A stretch of DNA of 64,000 nt, taken from Aurifilum marmelostoma. Its lineage: Eukaryota > Ascomycota > Sordariomycetes > Diaporthales > Cryphonectriaceae. The stretch spans positions 1 through 64,000 of the forward strand of contig JAMXSV010000018.1 in the NCBI GenBank assembly GCA_027559495.1, in the 5' to 3' direction. The notes under the pieces were generated by a model. That model made no database searches. It worked only from the letters and a program-made list of their open reading frames with translations, and was not told the origin of the DNA. Both the position numbers and the translations under genes were made by a program. This document shows positions 12,600 through 25,414 of the stretch, piece by piece (within the stretch, counting starts at the first letter, position 1; the number at the start of each line of letters is the position of its first letter).

Positions 12600-13505
12600 A
12601 GCTGGCAATAACAGCAGCATCAATCACATATACCCCAGACCGGCTGGCCCTTACCCGGCCCAGATACAGGCCAGGGAGCGGGGCGGATCCTACCGAGGGC
12701 CTACCCAAAAGCCGGGCAGCACAGAACTTCAAGGCCTGGCTAGGAAGCCGGCGCCACTCAGACATCACCGTCTTCACAGATGGATCCAAGGGGGAGGAGT
12801 GAGTAGGCTATGGCTTCGCTATCTACAAAGGACTCTGCCACGAGGCAGTACGGAAAGGCCTCGGCTCTCTCCATGCCACCGCAGCTATATACGATGCAGA
12901 GGCAGTCGGGGCTTGGCGCGGGCTTACCACGAGGCTTTCCGGCACGAAGACGCAGCATTGTACTGCAAGTGTGGGCAGGCTTGCACCCAAGACCATTTAA
13001 TGAACTGCCGGCTCGTCCGGCGGTCCTTCTCGAGGTAGCCCTGGCCTGGCAAACGTCTTAGACGCTTACCAGAGACGCCAGGAGGGAAACGGCAGTACCT
13101 AGAGGACCTGATGCATTAGCTAGAGGCCTTCCGCCGCTTTGTTAAGGCAATAAGGTTCTATAAGCGGTGCTGCCCTCCTAGGATAGCTACTACGAATAAG
13201 CGGGCTGAGGGCCTATAGAGAGCTGTCGGCAGGGTCCTCCGGGTCCTTGAGGGAGTGAGGGAGCGGCTCCGAAGAGTGGACGCGGGCCTGGATGGAGCGA
13301 AGAACCCGGAGAACCAAGGGCTGCAGGAGGAGGACTTGGAGGGGCGGCTGGGGAGCGAGGAGGGTAAGAGCGATAATGAGGATGAAGAGGAAGGGTGAAA
13401 GTAGTGATGGAGGCGATAGCGACGATACAAGCAGGCAAGGAGGAGGGGGAGGAAGAGGAGGAAAGGAAAGGAAAGGGAAAAAAATACAATCTCGTCTTAG
13501 ACGAT
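12600..13505 (+). pseudogene. LINE (Tad-like non-LTR) ORF2 3' remnant: RNase H and CCHC-like tail
   Basis: From 12686 one frame reads DPTEGLPK...AWLGSRRHSDITVFTDGSKG, then a TGA, then VGYGFAIYKG and AAIYDAEAVGAWRGL. These are the typical RNase H blocks (TDGS, DAE) of fungal LINEs. After a frame change it shows CKCGQACTQDHLMNC, a C-x-C...H...C tail typical of such ORF2 proteins. An Arg/Glu-rich tail follows (13190-13500). Several frames and stops are needed, so it is dead. Its 3' end is interrupted at 13511 by element C. The base composition is not AT-rich, so RIP was weak or absent here. Confidence 0.7.
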
Positions 13506-13510
13506 ATACT

Positions 13511-13728
13511 TGTTATAAAAGAGTGACTATAAAGCTTGATTCTATCTATCTAAACTATCTAGAGGTTGAAGAGGAGGTTTATTTATCTTTAAACGATCGT
13601 AAAAAGGCCTTAATTAGTTAAGGAATAAATCCCTTAGTCTATATATATTAAACGCCTTCGAATGCCCTTATTATTTAGAGAGAGCAATAATTATAATAAT
13701 TATAAAAATTATGCTTTATTTATTAATA
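13511..13728 (-). repeat. LTR C, left copy
   Basis: It starts tgttataaaagagtgac and ends in RIP-mutated ttattaata. It pairs with 25197-25414 over the full 218 bp. Confidence 0.85.
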
Positions 13729-13918
13729 TACCTCTATAAAGTGCTATTTCTTTATATTATTTAGCTAGATAATCTAGCATTATTACTTTTCTATTAATAT
13801 TTTATATTAGCTTTATTCTTTTTAGTATTGCTATTTAGCAATAGCTATTTAAAGGCTTTATTAAGCTATTAGCTAATTAATCTTTAATAAGCACTTACTT
13901 AATAAGAATTTGCTTTAC

Positions 13919-14449
13919 TATTATAACCCATCCAACATGCAGGTTACAACAAAGATTGCGGCATAGCACTAAGGCCATACAGAACGGATCACAGGGAGCC
14001 AAGAGTCCAACACTCTAGGATAGAACTAGCATAACAAGATTATATAAGCTAGGGTTAGGGTTATAAAGATTGCTTAGTTGAAGAAGTCAATATCAACTTT
14101 ATTAACCAATTAAAGGAATCGGTATTAACTTAGTTAACTAGTCGAAGGATCCAATATCAACTCTAGCCTACCTCTGCTAGAAAGGAACTAATACTACTAA
14201 TAAAGAACTAAAGAATAGGTTATATAAGGAATATATTCGCTATTATTAGATAGATTTAGTATATAGCTCTTTAGTTATTAATTTAAGTATTACTTCTAAT
14301 ATAAGTAATAGCTTTATTACTAGTAATATACTGCAGAAGACTTTTAGAAATTATTTCTATATTCTTTAGATTATACTTTAATATCCTTCTTGCTAATATA
14401 AACCCTTATATACTTATTATATATCCTAATTATAATAGTGCTTATTATA
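13919..14449 (+). repeat. LTR B, 5' copy of element B (531 bp)
   Basis: It starts tattataacccatcc and ends gtgcttattata. Like other copies it contains a telomere-like gggttagggtta stretch near 14049. Confidence 0.88.
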
Positions 14450-17400
14450 TTTTAATAATCTTTATTTAAGAATAATTTAGTATACTTTGCTTTAAGCAAT
14501 ATAGAAATATAATAGCTCTAGGAACTTTATCCTCTTCTAGCAGTAGAGCTACTACTATTAACAAACTAATAAACTAGGTATAGCTTCTTATACAGCATAT
14601 CAACAAACTGCATATCTATTAGCAATAGCAGGAAGCTATAATCTAATTCTAGCAAGCTTAACTTCTTACTTAAAGGCAAATTAGCAATTCTAATGCTATA
14701 GCAGCTATCAAAAACTATAAAATAAATAAACCTATTATATTTAATAAAAACCAAAAGATACTTTAGGGATTCCTTACTTAGTGTAAAGTATACTTTTTGC
14801 ACTATACCTCTTAGTTTACTATAAAGTCAGAAAAGACTATCTTTGCAGGAACTTGCCTTAAGAATAATGCTCTTATTTAGTATAAGCTCTCTCTTAGAGA
14901 CTACTTAGAAAATATTACTTGCTCTAGCCTTAGAAAAGATACTACTAAAGAAATATTTTAATCCTTTAGCAGATTCGAAAAGGTTCTTAGAGAAACCTTT
15001 AGGAACCCTAATAAGAAAAGAACTATAGCCTAATAACTTATAGCCCTGCAATAAGTTAAATTAGCCTCTATATATATAATTCGATTTAAGCAATTTGCAG
15101 TATAACTTCTATAGGAAGATAGAAACTTTATAGAGCATTACTACTAAGGATTTAAGAATAAAGTTAAAAACAAAATTTCTAAATAGAATTAGCTAGAGGA
15201 CTTTACTATATTCTCTAATATAGCAATCTGCATTAATAACTGCCTCTATAAATAATATATAAAAAGGAAGAAAGAAAATCTATTATAAAAGTTCTAAGCT
15301 AATATAAGCAAAAAGATATAGAATTAAGAAAATTAATCTAAGCACTAAAGTATAGCTTATAATAGCAGTATATATACTAGCCTTATAGAGCTTAATATTA
15401 TAAATTAATATAGCAAATATTTAGTATAAAATAATAATTAAGGATGCTATAATTATAGAAAACTAGAATACTTTGCATAAAATTATTAATAATTATAAAA
15501 AAAGTAATAGCAATTTATTTAGAAAGAATAATAGCTTAATATTACTATCTAATAAGAACCTAATTAGCTAAATAAAAATATTCTAATAAAATAAGTAATA
15601 GACTTTATCAATTATAATTCTCTTAGTTAGACTATATATTATAATAATAGTTGCATATTATATCTCTTAAAGAAAGAAGATTTAGAATAGTTCTTCTGGA
15701 AATCTATAAAATAATAGCAGCTTGCTATAGGAAGCAGGGCTTCTGCTAATAATAAATAATTAGATTATTCTACTAACCCTATAAATTAGGGATCTAAGGA
15801 AGAATAGAGCTAGGCTACTATATTATCCCTAGCCTATAATAGGCGCAACAATAACTTAGAAAATGCAAACTTTACTCTAGCACTAATAAAAGAAAATATA
15901 ATAGAGATACTTACCCTTGAAGAAGAAATACTCTAAAATAGATAGCTAAATAACTTACCCGAACCTATTATATAATAATATATAGATAAATTAAAAGAAT
16001 TAGCATTAATTAGTTTATATAGCAGTATTAGCTTTTATAATCTAGATGCTAAGAAATAAACTAAGCACCTTATATATAGAATTCCTCTAAAAGAACTCTT
16101 CTAGAATATTCTAATTTAGAACTATAAAGCAGAAAGAATAAAGGATCCTAGGATTAATGCATTTTATCTTAAATACTACTAATTAGTATAGATCTTATAT
16201 ACTTACTATAGCTATTAAATTTACTTTAAAGAAAAAGTTAAATATAAATAGTTTCTAACTAGAGAAGAAGGATAAGTTATCTAAGCGCATAAGGAATCCG
16301 AACTTTAGTTTAGAAAAGTACTAAATAAGAAGCATAATAATGCTTTTATTAAATTATTAGAAGATTGCCTAAAGCTTTATATAGAAAGGAAATGCAAATA
16401 GTAGCAATGCTTAGTAGAAAAATGCACTATTTATATATAAAATAAAGCATATGCCTAGCATATATAATAGCATAGCAGGAAGCATTATAAGCATATATAA
16501 TAATAAGCTAAAATATTAGCCTAGCAAGCAGCTAGAAAAACTCTAAAAGGATAAGATCGCTTATAATAAGACTATAGATAATCGGACTAGAATAGTCCTT
16601 ATATAAAGCCTCTAAAATAAACTATACTTATATTATTATTAATGCATATATCTATAAAGAAAGATATAACGCCCTATTAAATAGTAGCGCATAAGGAAAT
16701 TATATATTCCCAAATATTATTAATATAGCAAAGATATTATAGCAGCAGAAGAAGAAGCCCTATATACTTAATACTATAGAAGGAAAGCTAGTTGCATATA
16801 ATCTAGATATAATTAATAAGAAGACTAATTATCTATCTATATAGATATAAAGATATATAACTAAGGTTTCTTTTAATATTATAGATATAGTATATTATAA
16901 TATAATATTAAGACTTCTATAGCTTAAAGAGCATAATTCTCGAATTAATTAGACTACTAGCTAGATCTCTTGAGAATAAGCTATACCTAATAGGATAGTT
17001 GCAATTAAAAGTGCAGAATAAGACTTAGTTACTAAGAATAGCTAAGAGAGGCGCTTAAATAAGAACTTAATACATACCTCTAAATTAGTAAGAACTAATA
17101 GCTTATAAAAAAGGATTATAAATGCCTTAAATTTATAAAAGGAAGTTAAGCATAGATCGAATTTATAAGTAAGCAGAAACTAGTTAGAAAAACTTAGTCT
17201 AGTATAGAATAATAATAATAGGCAGTAATAATAGAAATAGAAGCTATAGCCTTAGAAACTTAGTCTAGCTTAAAGCAGCTAAAATAGGCTAGAGAAGCAA
17301 ATAAATTAAGAATTATAAAGAATCAAGCAAAGCTAATTAAGATATAATACTACTGCAATATTGCCTAAGAATGCTTAATAATACCTTCTATTTCTATAAG

Positions 17401-17679
17401 CAATAATAATAAAAGAAGGATCCTTACTAATATTTAATAGTATACTATAAGAGTATTATAAATTTACTAGATTATTCTTAGGAAAGTATAAGGGATTACT
17501 TTCTGCTAGAATCTAATTTAACTATAAAATACCCTTTAAAGAAGAAATAGAACTAAAATTTTTCTTTATCTATAGACTAAATAAAGCAAGGCTTAAAGCA
17601 CTTAGGAAGTACCTAAACGAAAATCTTAAAAGAGAATATATTAAGGAATTATACTCTCTAGCAGAATATCTAATCCTCT

Positions 17680-20200
17680 TTATACCTAAAAAGAATAGTA
17701 AATTTAGGCTATATATAAACTTTAGATAACTTAATAATATAATAATTAAGAATTATTACCCTCTGCTAAAAAGCAATAAGCTATAAGATAGAATGCAAGG
17801 TATATAATAGTTTACTATGCTTAATCTTAAAGAAGAATACTATTATATACAAATTGCAAAGGGATATAAATAAAAAATAGCTTTTAGAACTTGCTATAAA
17901 TATTATAAATATTATATTATACTATTTAGATTAACTAACGCACTAGCTATATTCTAATGCATAATTAACTATATCTTCTGCAAATTCCTTAATATCTTTA
18001 TTATTGCCTACCTAGATAATATTCTTATTTACTTAAAAGACCTTAAAATATATAAACAATATATGCAAACTATACTATAAATGCTGCAAAATGCCAAGAT
18101 GCTAGTAAAACCTACTAAATATTATTTCTATACTTAGAAAGTAGATTACCTTAGATATACTCTTAAACTAGGCGCAATTTATATATAAAAAAACAAAATT
18201 AAGGCAATTAAGGATTAGCCTATATCTAGAAATCTTATAAATATTCAAGTATTCCTCGGATATATTAATTTCTATAAATAGTTTATTAAAAATTATAGCA
18301 AGAAAGTTAAGCTTTTTATAAAACTTATTAAAAAAGAAATGCTATTTTATTAGGCAGAAGAATAATAGCAAGCATTTAATAAGATTAAGGATCTTATATT
18401 AAAGGACCTAATTTGCAAAGAACTAGACCTTAGCAAGGAATTTAAGTTATATATAAATGCATTAGACTTTGCTATTAGAGCAGAACTTAACTAGCGCAAC
18501 GAAAGAGAATAATTAAGACTAATTGCTAACTTTTAAAAAAAGCTTAATAGATTAGAATTGCAGTATAGAATACTAGATAAGGAACTTATAGCTATTATAG
18601 AAGCATTTAAGGAATAAGAATAATATCTTATTAGTACAAAATACTAAATTAAAGTATTCTCTAATTATAAAAATCTTATTATATTTATTATAATAAAGAT
18701 ACTTAATAGATAATAAGTAAGATAAGCAGAGTACCTATTATAGTTTAATCTTAAAATTATCTATATTTAAAGAAAGGAAAATATTAGAGCAGATACTCTT
18801 AGCAGAAGATTTAATTATTAGAATAAGATTATAGAAGAAATCTAGAATATCTTTATAATAGATAAGAAAGGAAACCTTATTAATATATATAGAGAACTAA
18901 ATGCTATCCTTAAAATTAGTTAAATAAGCAAAAATCTAAAAAATATAACTCTAAAGGAATAAGATTAATATATTTAGGATATATATAGTGCCCTAATATA
19001 TAAATATTAAGAAGTTAGGATAACCTTAGTATAGATTTTGAAATACTAGAACTTGCTAGGCCTTAAGAAGAGAGTTAAGAACCTTTTGCGAAATTGCAAT
19101 AGTTATAAAAAGAATAAGGCAGAGAAATATAAGCTTTATAAATTGCTTTACTCTTTATTAGTACTAAGTTCAATTTAGCAATTAGCTAGCCTAGACTTTA
19201 TTATTAAGCTACTTCTCTTATAAAAACCCTTAATTAAAGTGCAATTTAATAGCATTCTAGTAGTAGTTTGCAGACTAAGTAAGTATACTTACTTTCTACT
19301 ATATAAGGAGAGCAGTATAGCAGAAGACCTTATATATACATTTCTTAGAATAATTATAGCCAATTATAGCATGCTATAGGAAATTATCTTAAATAGGGAT
19401 AGGAAGTTTATATTAAACTTTTAAACCTTACTTACAAAGCAGCTTAAAGCAGCTTATAAAATATTAACTATATTCTATCTATAAATAAATAGATAAATAA
19501 AATACATAAATCAAATTTTAGAATAATATTTATGCTATTATATTAATTATAAATAAGATAATTAGATTAAATTATTACTATTAGCGCAGTTTATATATAA
19601 TAGCGCAAATATAAATATAATAAAGATATTACTATTCTATATAGTATATAAATATAACTTTATAGCATACTATAAAATATTACTAAAAATAAATGCAGAA
19701 GTAGCAGATAAGAAAGCTTAAAGAATTTAGAAAATCTATAAAGAATTGCAGTAAGAACTTGCATTTATTAGGGAATAAATAATAAGATATGCAAATATTA
19801 AGAGAATTAAGGGATTAATTCTTAAAAAAGGGAATAAGATTTACCTTTTTCGATAAAATATTAAGATAAAAAGATCTAGTAATAAGCTTAATTATAAAAA
19901 GCTTAGTCTATTTAAGATTTTGCAGAAAATCTTACTAGTTAACTACGAACTTGCACTTTCCTATAGTATAAGAATATATCTAGTTTTCTATATTTTACTA
20001 TTTAAGCTAGCAGTATAGAATATAAAGATTAATAATAGCATTAAAGTTAAAGATAATAAACTAGAATATAAAGTTAGAAAAATCCTTAAGCATAAAGGAT
20101 AGAATAATATACTAGAATATCTAGTTAAATAGAAAGGCTACTTTTTAAGCAAAAATATATAGAAATTCTTAGAAAATATTACTAATATACTAGAATAGCT
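17680..20200 (+). pseudogene. Pol remnant of element B (RT, RNase H, integrase, chromodomain)
   Basis: Readable blocks: KKNSKFRLYINFR then LNNITIKNYYPLL at 17690-17770 (RT); AYLDNILIYL at about 18006-18036, corresponding to the catalytic YLDD; LYINALDFAIRAEL near 18445-18500 (RNase H); RNCNSYKKNKAEKYKLY near 19090-19140 (integrase zinc domain); SLDFIIKL near 19190 (integrase core); and EYKVRKILKHKG followed by EYLVK and KGY at 20058-20150 (chromodomain). Frequent in-frame stops come from C-to-T and G-to-A changes. Confidence 0.82.
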
Positions 20201-21065
20201 TGCGCAATACTAGTCTAAGAAAGAATAGTTATAGCAGTAACTAATTAATCTATAAAAATATCAAGAATGCAGCCTATTAGTTAAAATACCCTACTAGTTA
20301 ATAAAATAAGCTACTAATTAAGGAAATACTAATTAGGGATAGTACTAAAAGAAAAAGATATACTAAGCTAGGCTAAAGATTAGCAGCTAACTAAAAATCT
20401 AGCTATACCTTCCAATCTATATTCATTCAGAATACTTAGATCTAGTAGAGACTAACTAGCCTCCTCTATAAGCTAGCTATTAGAGAAAGGACTCTTAGGA
20501 GCTAAGGCCTCAGCGCCTTAGTTAGCCTCTCTAGCGACTAAACGCTTAGCCTTAGCCTCTGCCTCTTTTATCTCTAAATGCTCTAACTCTCTTAGATTTA
20601 TTAAGCCCCGACAAATGGCCCAAGCTATCTTCTCTCTCTATATCTTTTTCTATTAATAAAGATGCATTAACTTTAACTTAAGATCTTCAATTTTATCTTC
20701 TAACTTTTAATGCTAGAAGGAAATATTAAAAAGCTTAGAAAAGTTAGTTAGTTTAAGAATATTGCATTTAGAATATTAGCAATGCATATACTTAGCGCAT
20801 TAGGAAGAATCCTTAGAGGATACCTAATAAGATTTTAAGCCCTAAGCATTATAGAAAGAATAAGGAATTATAATAACGGCTTTAGAAAGAATAATTAAAT
20901 AGAGGAACTTCTTTTGCTTTAATCTATTAGAATAAGGATTAAAAGATTTCGGTTTTGCAACTCTATTTAATATCCTAATTAAGAAGGCATAATAATATAG
21001 TAAGATAATAATAAGGAAACTTATAAAGAAATTATTAGGAATAATAATCTATAAGAGGAAGATAA

Positions 21066-21596
21066 TATTATAACCTATCTAATATATAAATTATAATAAA
21101 GATTGCAGTATAGCACTAAGGCTATATAGAATAGATTATAGAGAGCTAAGAGTTTAATACTTTAGGATAGAACTAGTATAATAAGATTATATAAGCTAGA
21201 GTTAGGATTATAAAGATTGCTTAATTAAAAAAGTTAATATTAACTTTATTAACTAATTAAAGGAATTAGTATCAATTTAGTTAACTAGTTAAAGGATCTA
21301 ATATCGACTTTAGCTTACCCTTGCTAGGAAGGAACTAATACTATTAACGAAGGACTAAAGAACGGATTATATAAGAGATATATTTGCTACTATTAAATAG
21401 ATTTAGTATATAGCTCTTTAGTTATTAATCTAAGTATTACTTCTAATATAAGTAATAGCTTTACTGCTAGTAATATACTGCAGAAGACTTTTGGAAATTG
21501 TTTCTATATTCTTTAGATTATACTTTAATATTCTTCTTGCTAATATAAACCCTTATGTACTTATTATATACCCTGGTTACAGCAGTGCTCATTATA
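21066..21596 (+). repeat. LTR B, 3' copy of element B (531 bp)
   Basis: It has the same length as 13919-14449. The last part (ggttacagcagtgctc) is less mutated than the 5' copy. Confidence 0.88.
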
Positions 21597-24468
21597 CTTC
21601 TTTTTTAAGATTGCTATTTAGAAAAATTGCTATTATATTAATCTAATTAATTTTCTAATTAAGTATTGCTACTAAATAAAGAAAGATTCTCTAGATTAAT
21701 GCCTTATTAACTAATATAAATATTTTATTAAAATTAATACTCTCTTATTAAGTAAATCCTTATATTACTACTTAAACCTTATATTCTAAAACCTTTTTAT
21801 CTTTATTAAGCTTTCTCTTAAAAATATATTATATTTCTAGAGTATAGTATCTACAGTGCTATTTTTAGGCTTAAAATACTTTTAATTAAATAAGATTTCT
21901 AAGCTTTTTATATAAGCTAATATGCTATTTAGTTTAATTATAATTATAGAAGGCTTTATAAAGTATACTTAGTTTATTTAGAGATAAAAATACTATATTA
22001 GCTAGAAAATATAAGATCCTAGCTTTAGTAAGCTTTTAGCTTAATATAGGCGCTAATATTTATTTAATAACTAGCTAGCTAATAATAATTATATTAGTAA
22101 TAATATTAATATGCTCTTTAATAGAAATTAGAATCTTATAGCCCCCTTAAATCTTATATATTATAAGATTTGCTATAGTAATAATCTTCTAGCAAAGTAT
22201 ACTAGATTATTTAGTTAGATATACTCTAAACTAAGTAAATAGCTTTATAATATTTATATTTAGCAGCTAATTTAATATAATGCTAAGCTTTTCTTTTAGC
22301 GTAAATTTATTATTTTATTAATAATATTTGCTAGGAATATAAATTATATATTACTGCTTAAATATAATAGTATTGCTTAGATTTAGCTTATAATTATTGC
22401 TTAAAAGGCATTTATTAAAAAAAGCCTTATAAAGGCACTAATTTAGTACTTTTATTTAATTATTAATAGTAAAATTTATAATAGCTACTATTGCCTTAAA
22501 TAGATAAGGCTATAGTAAATATAGCATTTTTAAGTCCTCTATTTAGCAGTATATCTTTTCTATAATAATATAATTTAAATATTTAGCTAAGCTATTTTAT
22601 TTAAGTATATATAGCAATAATAGCATTAGCTTAATCTTTTTCTTTCTAAGCTACTATTAAAGCTTATTTTTATCTTTTTTTAAAAGCTTTATACTATTAT
22701 TTATATAAATCCTCTAAATCTTAGCTTTTTATTAATAATATAAGATTTTAAGTATCTTTAAGACCTTTTTAGAGCCTAATTCCTTATTAGAAAGTATAGT
22801 AAACTAATAATAGGCATATTTTCTTTTAGTAGCAAGGATGCTATATTATTTGCTATTTATCTTTTTTATTACTATAGAAAAGAAGTTAAGATATTAGATC
22901 TTTTTAGCGCTTTTAAGCTTAATAAACTTTTAGCCTAGTATATGCCTAAAGATCTTTCTATAGTTATAGGCTTTATATATAAAATCTTTCTTCTATTTAG
23001 AAGAAAGCATTTCTAGCTTAATGCTAGCTACTACTAAAGCAGTCCTTAAGATAGCTTCTTTGCTAATATGCTTTAAGCATTAATGCTATTTAGCTAGATT
23101 AATAGCTAAAGCTAAGGATTTTATAGCTTTATTTAAGAAAAATGCGCTATATATTATTAAAGTAATAATATTAAAGTTATTATTAAATTATATAATTATA
23201 TTATATCTTTAAAGCTTAAAAAGATTAAAGTTTCAAATTTTTAAGCCTTTCTTATAAAGGCATAGAATGCTAATAATATCTTAAGCAAATTTAAGATAGA
23301 AATATATTTAATATAGAGTAAGATTATTAGTAGTGCTATTAATTTTATATTTTAGCTATACTATTCTAATTCTAAGAGAAGTAATTAAATCTTTTTTTAT
23401 AATAATAGCTAGCATATTTATTAAATAGTTAATACTAGTAAATTTTTCTTTAGTGCTAAAAATATAGCAGATAATATCTATATTGCTATAGATTTCTTAT
23501 TAATAGAGTTATTAATAAAAGTATTAATATTAAGTAAAGAAAAGAATATAATAATAATATATAACTAGCAATAATAGTTTTTATATATTAAAGTTTTTAG
23601 AAAGTTTAATATATTTAGGGCTTAGAATAGCTTAATTTAAGCTCTCTAATTAGCTAGATTTGCAATAGGCATTAAATATAGCTTAAAAGAAGAAAAAGGC
23701 ATATTAATAACCTTTTTCTTTAATAGCTTATTATTTAAATATAAAGTTTGCCTCTTAAGTGCTTATATTTCTATTTTTTACTATTCTTTTTCTTTATTTT
23801 TCTCTTATATCTTTACTTATTCTTTTTCTACCTTTTCTTAGGATAAATAGATTATTAATTATTAGCTAAGTAGTTGTAATAAAGGCATATTCTATTATTC
23901 TTTTTTTTACTTTTTTTTCTTCTTTTATTACCTTATAAAATTTGCGCTTTTAAGAGTTTTTAAGTTCCTTATCTTATTAATATAGTTAGCTTAAATAGCC
24001 TTAAGAATAAATTAGCTTTAAGAGCTTAAATATATAAATTGCTTAATATATGCAATTTACTAAAGATATTTAGTTTAAATACTCTAAATAAAATTAATCT
24101 AATACTCTATATCTTTTACTTAATAGCTAAGGAAAATTAGCCTCTTTTTAATAAGATTAAAAGCATTTATATATTTGCTTAGAGTTTTATAGAACTTGCT
24201 TTAAATAATTTAAAGCTTTATAAAAAGCTCTTAATACTAAATAGATTTAATGCTTATAGCTTAGTTCCTTAAAGTAAGCTACTTAATAATTAGATTAGAA
24301 ATATAAGCAATAAAAGCTTTAGCCTTCTTTAAATAGAATTATTAAATTATTAAATTAATAGCAGCTAATTTAATATTCTTATTTAAAAGATTATTAAAAT
24401 TAATTAAAGTTACTATTAAAGCTTTATTAGTATTAATTAGATAGCTTTTTTTTTTAATCTTTAAAAAG

Positions 24469-24690
24469 TGTGAAAGGCCTAGCCAAGGGGTGTGCACCCA
24501 ATTGGGGGTCTATTACTGTGAATATTCTAGCTTAGGGAGTAATAGAAGAAAGATGAGGAATTTTCTACCTGTGAGCAGCTAAAGAGCTACTCTGTGGGTG
24601 TGGCATAGCGTGCGTGTCGTGTGGCGCGTCGTGTGGCGTTCCTGGCTTCGGTGGCTGCCGAAGCCCTATACACGGCCTCAGCCTGTGACA
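24469..24690 (-). repeat. Solo LTR A, nearly unmutated, TSD AAAAG
   Basis: This complete 222-bp LTR (tgtgaaaggcc...gcctgtgaca) is flanked by aaaag at 24464-24468 and 24691-24695. It is GC-rich, while its surroundings inside element C are RIP-degraded, so it landed after the host element had been mutated and then lost its interior by LTR-LTR recombination. Confidence 0.92.
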
Positions 24691-25196
24691 AAAAGAGAGA
24701 TTTAAGTAAGTTAAATTTGCAATATTTAAGGAGAAGCTTTTTTATAATAGGCTTTTATAAAAGCTAATTGCCTTAATAAAAATAATTTTCCTTACTAAGT
24801 TGCTTTAAGGCTAAAAAGCCCTTCTTTTTATTCTTAATATTAAATATAGTAGTTAATAAATAAGAAGATCTTTATAAGTAGTTAATATGCTTAGCTAAGC
24901 TATTTTCTCTAGCTATATCTAGCTTTCTTTAAAAAGCTATTAAACTAAAGCCTCTAGATCTATAGATATGCTATATTTGCATTTTAAATATATATTTTTA
25001 GTATTAATAGCCTTTTATTAATTAAATATAAAGAATATAAAGTATAGCTTTAATAATAAGAATAATAAAGAGATATTTTAATATTTATAGATATAGAAAA
25101 GATATATTAAGCGCTAAGCTTAAATAAGCAATAAAAGATGCAATATAAATAAATTCTAAATTACTAAAGCTAGAGATTATAATTATACTAATAATA

Positions 25197-25414
25197 TATT
25201 ATAAAAAAGTAATTATAAAGCTTAATTCTATTTATTTAGATTATCTAGAGGTTGAAGAGGAGATTTATTTATCTTTAAATAATTATAAAAAGGCCTTAAT
25301 TAGTTGAGGAATAAATCCCTTAGTCTGTATGCATTAAACGCCTTCTAATGCCCTCGTCGTTTGGAGAGGGCGACGATCGTGACGATCGTGAAGATCGTGC
25401 CTTATTCATCAACA
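25197..25414 (-). repeat. LTR C, right copy
   Basis: It pairs with 13511-13728. Its outer 90 bp (25325-25414) are almost unmutated, including a cgatcgtgacgatcgtgaag direct repeat. Confidence 0.88.

Larger units (their letters stand above)
13919..21596 (+). mobile_element. Element B: RIP-degraded Ty3/gypsy chromovirus-like retrotransposon
   Basis: It has two equal 531-bp LTRs (13919-14449, 21066-21596) around a 6.6-kb interior. On the plus strand, with stops ignored, the pol order is RT, RNase H, integrase zinc domain, integrase core and a C-terminal chromodomain, which defines chromovirus-type Ty3/gypsy elements. No open frame survives. The bordering 5-mers (tttac and cttct) do not match, so no TSD is seen; mutation or recombination could explain this. 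It lies inside element C. Confidence 0.88.
13511..25414 (-). mobile_element. Element C: LTR retroelement with 218-bp LTRs, host to nested insertions
   Basis: Two 218-bp LTRs (13511-13728 and 25197-25414) are flanked by a perfect 5-bp TSD, atact at 13506-13510 and 25415-25419. Removing element B and the solo LTR A leaves only about 4.0 kb, short for an autonomous gag-pol element. I could read no RT motif in 21597-25196, so it may be non-autonomous or internally deleted. The orientation is inferred from the TGTTGATGAATAAGG-type LTR start on the minus strand. The interior is AT-rich and full of stops. Confidence 0.85.

Noticed and set aside
12442..13038. 198-codon ORF as a single gene
   Set aside because: The RNase H motifs lie in a different frame and only the last part (CKCG...C) fits a LINE tail, so the ORF mixes coding and shadow sequence of a dead element.
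13292..13621. 109-codon Arg/Gly-rich ORF
   Set aside because: It runs from the low-complexity LINE tail across the border at 13511 into LTR C, so it is an artefact of the insertion.
14566..14802. 78-codon minus-strand ORF inside element B
   Set aside because: It is chance in RIP-mutated AT-rich sequence; no motif is present and the element's coding strand is plus.
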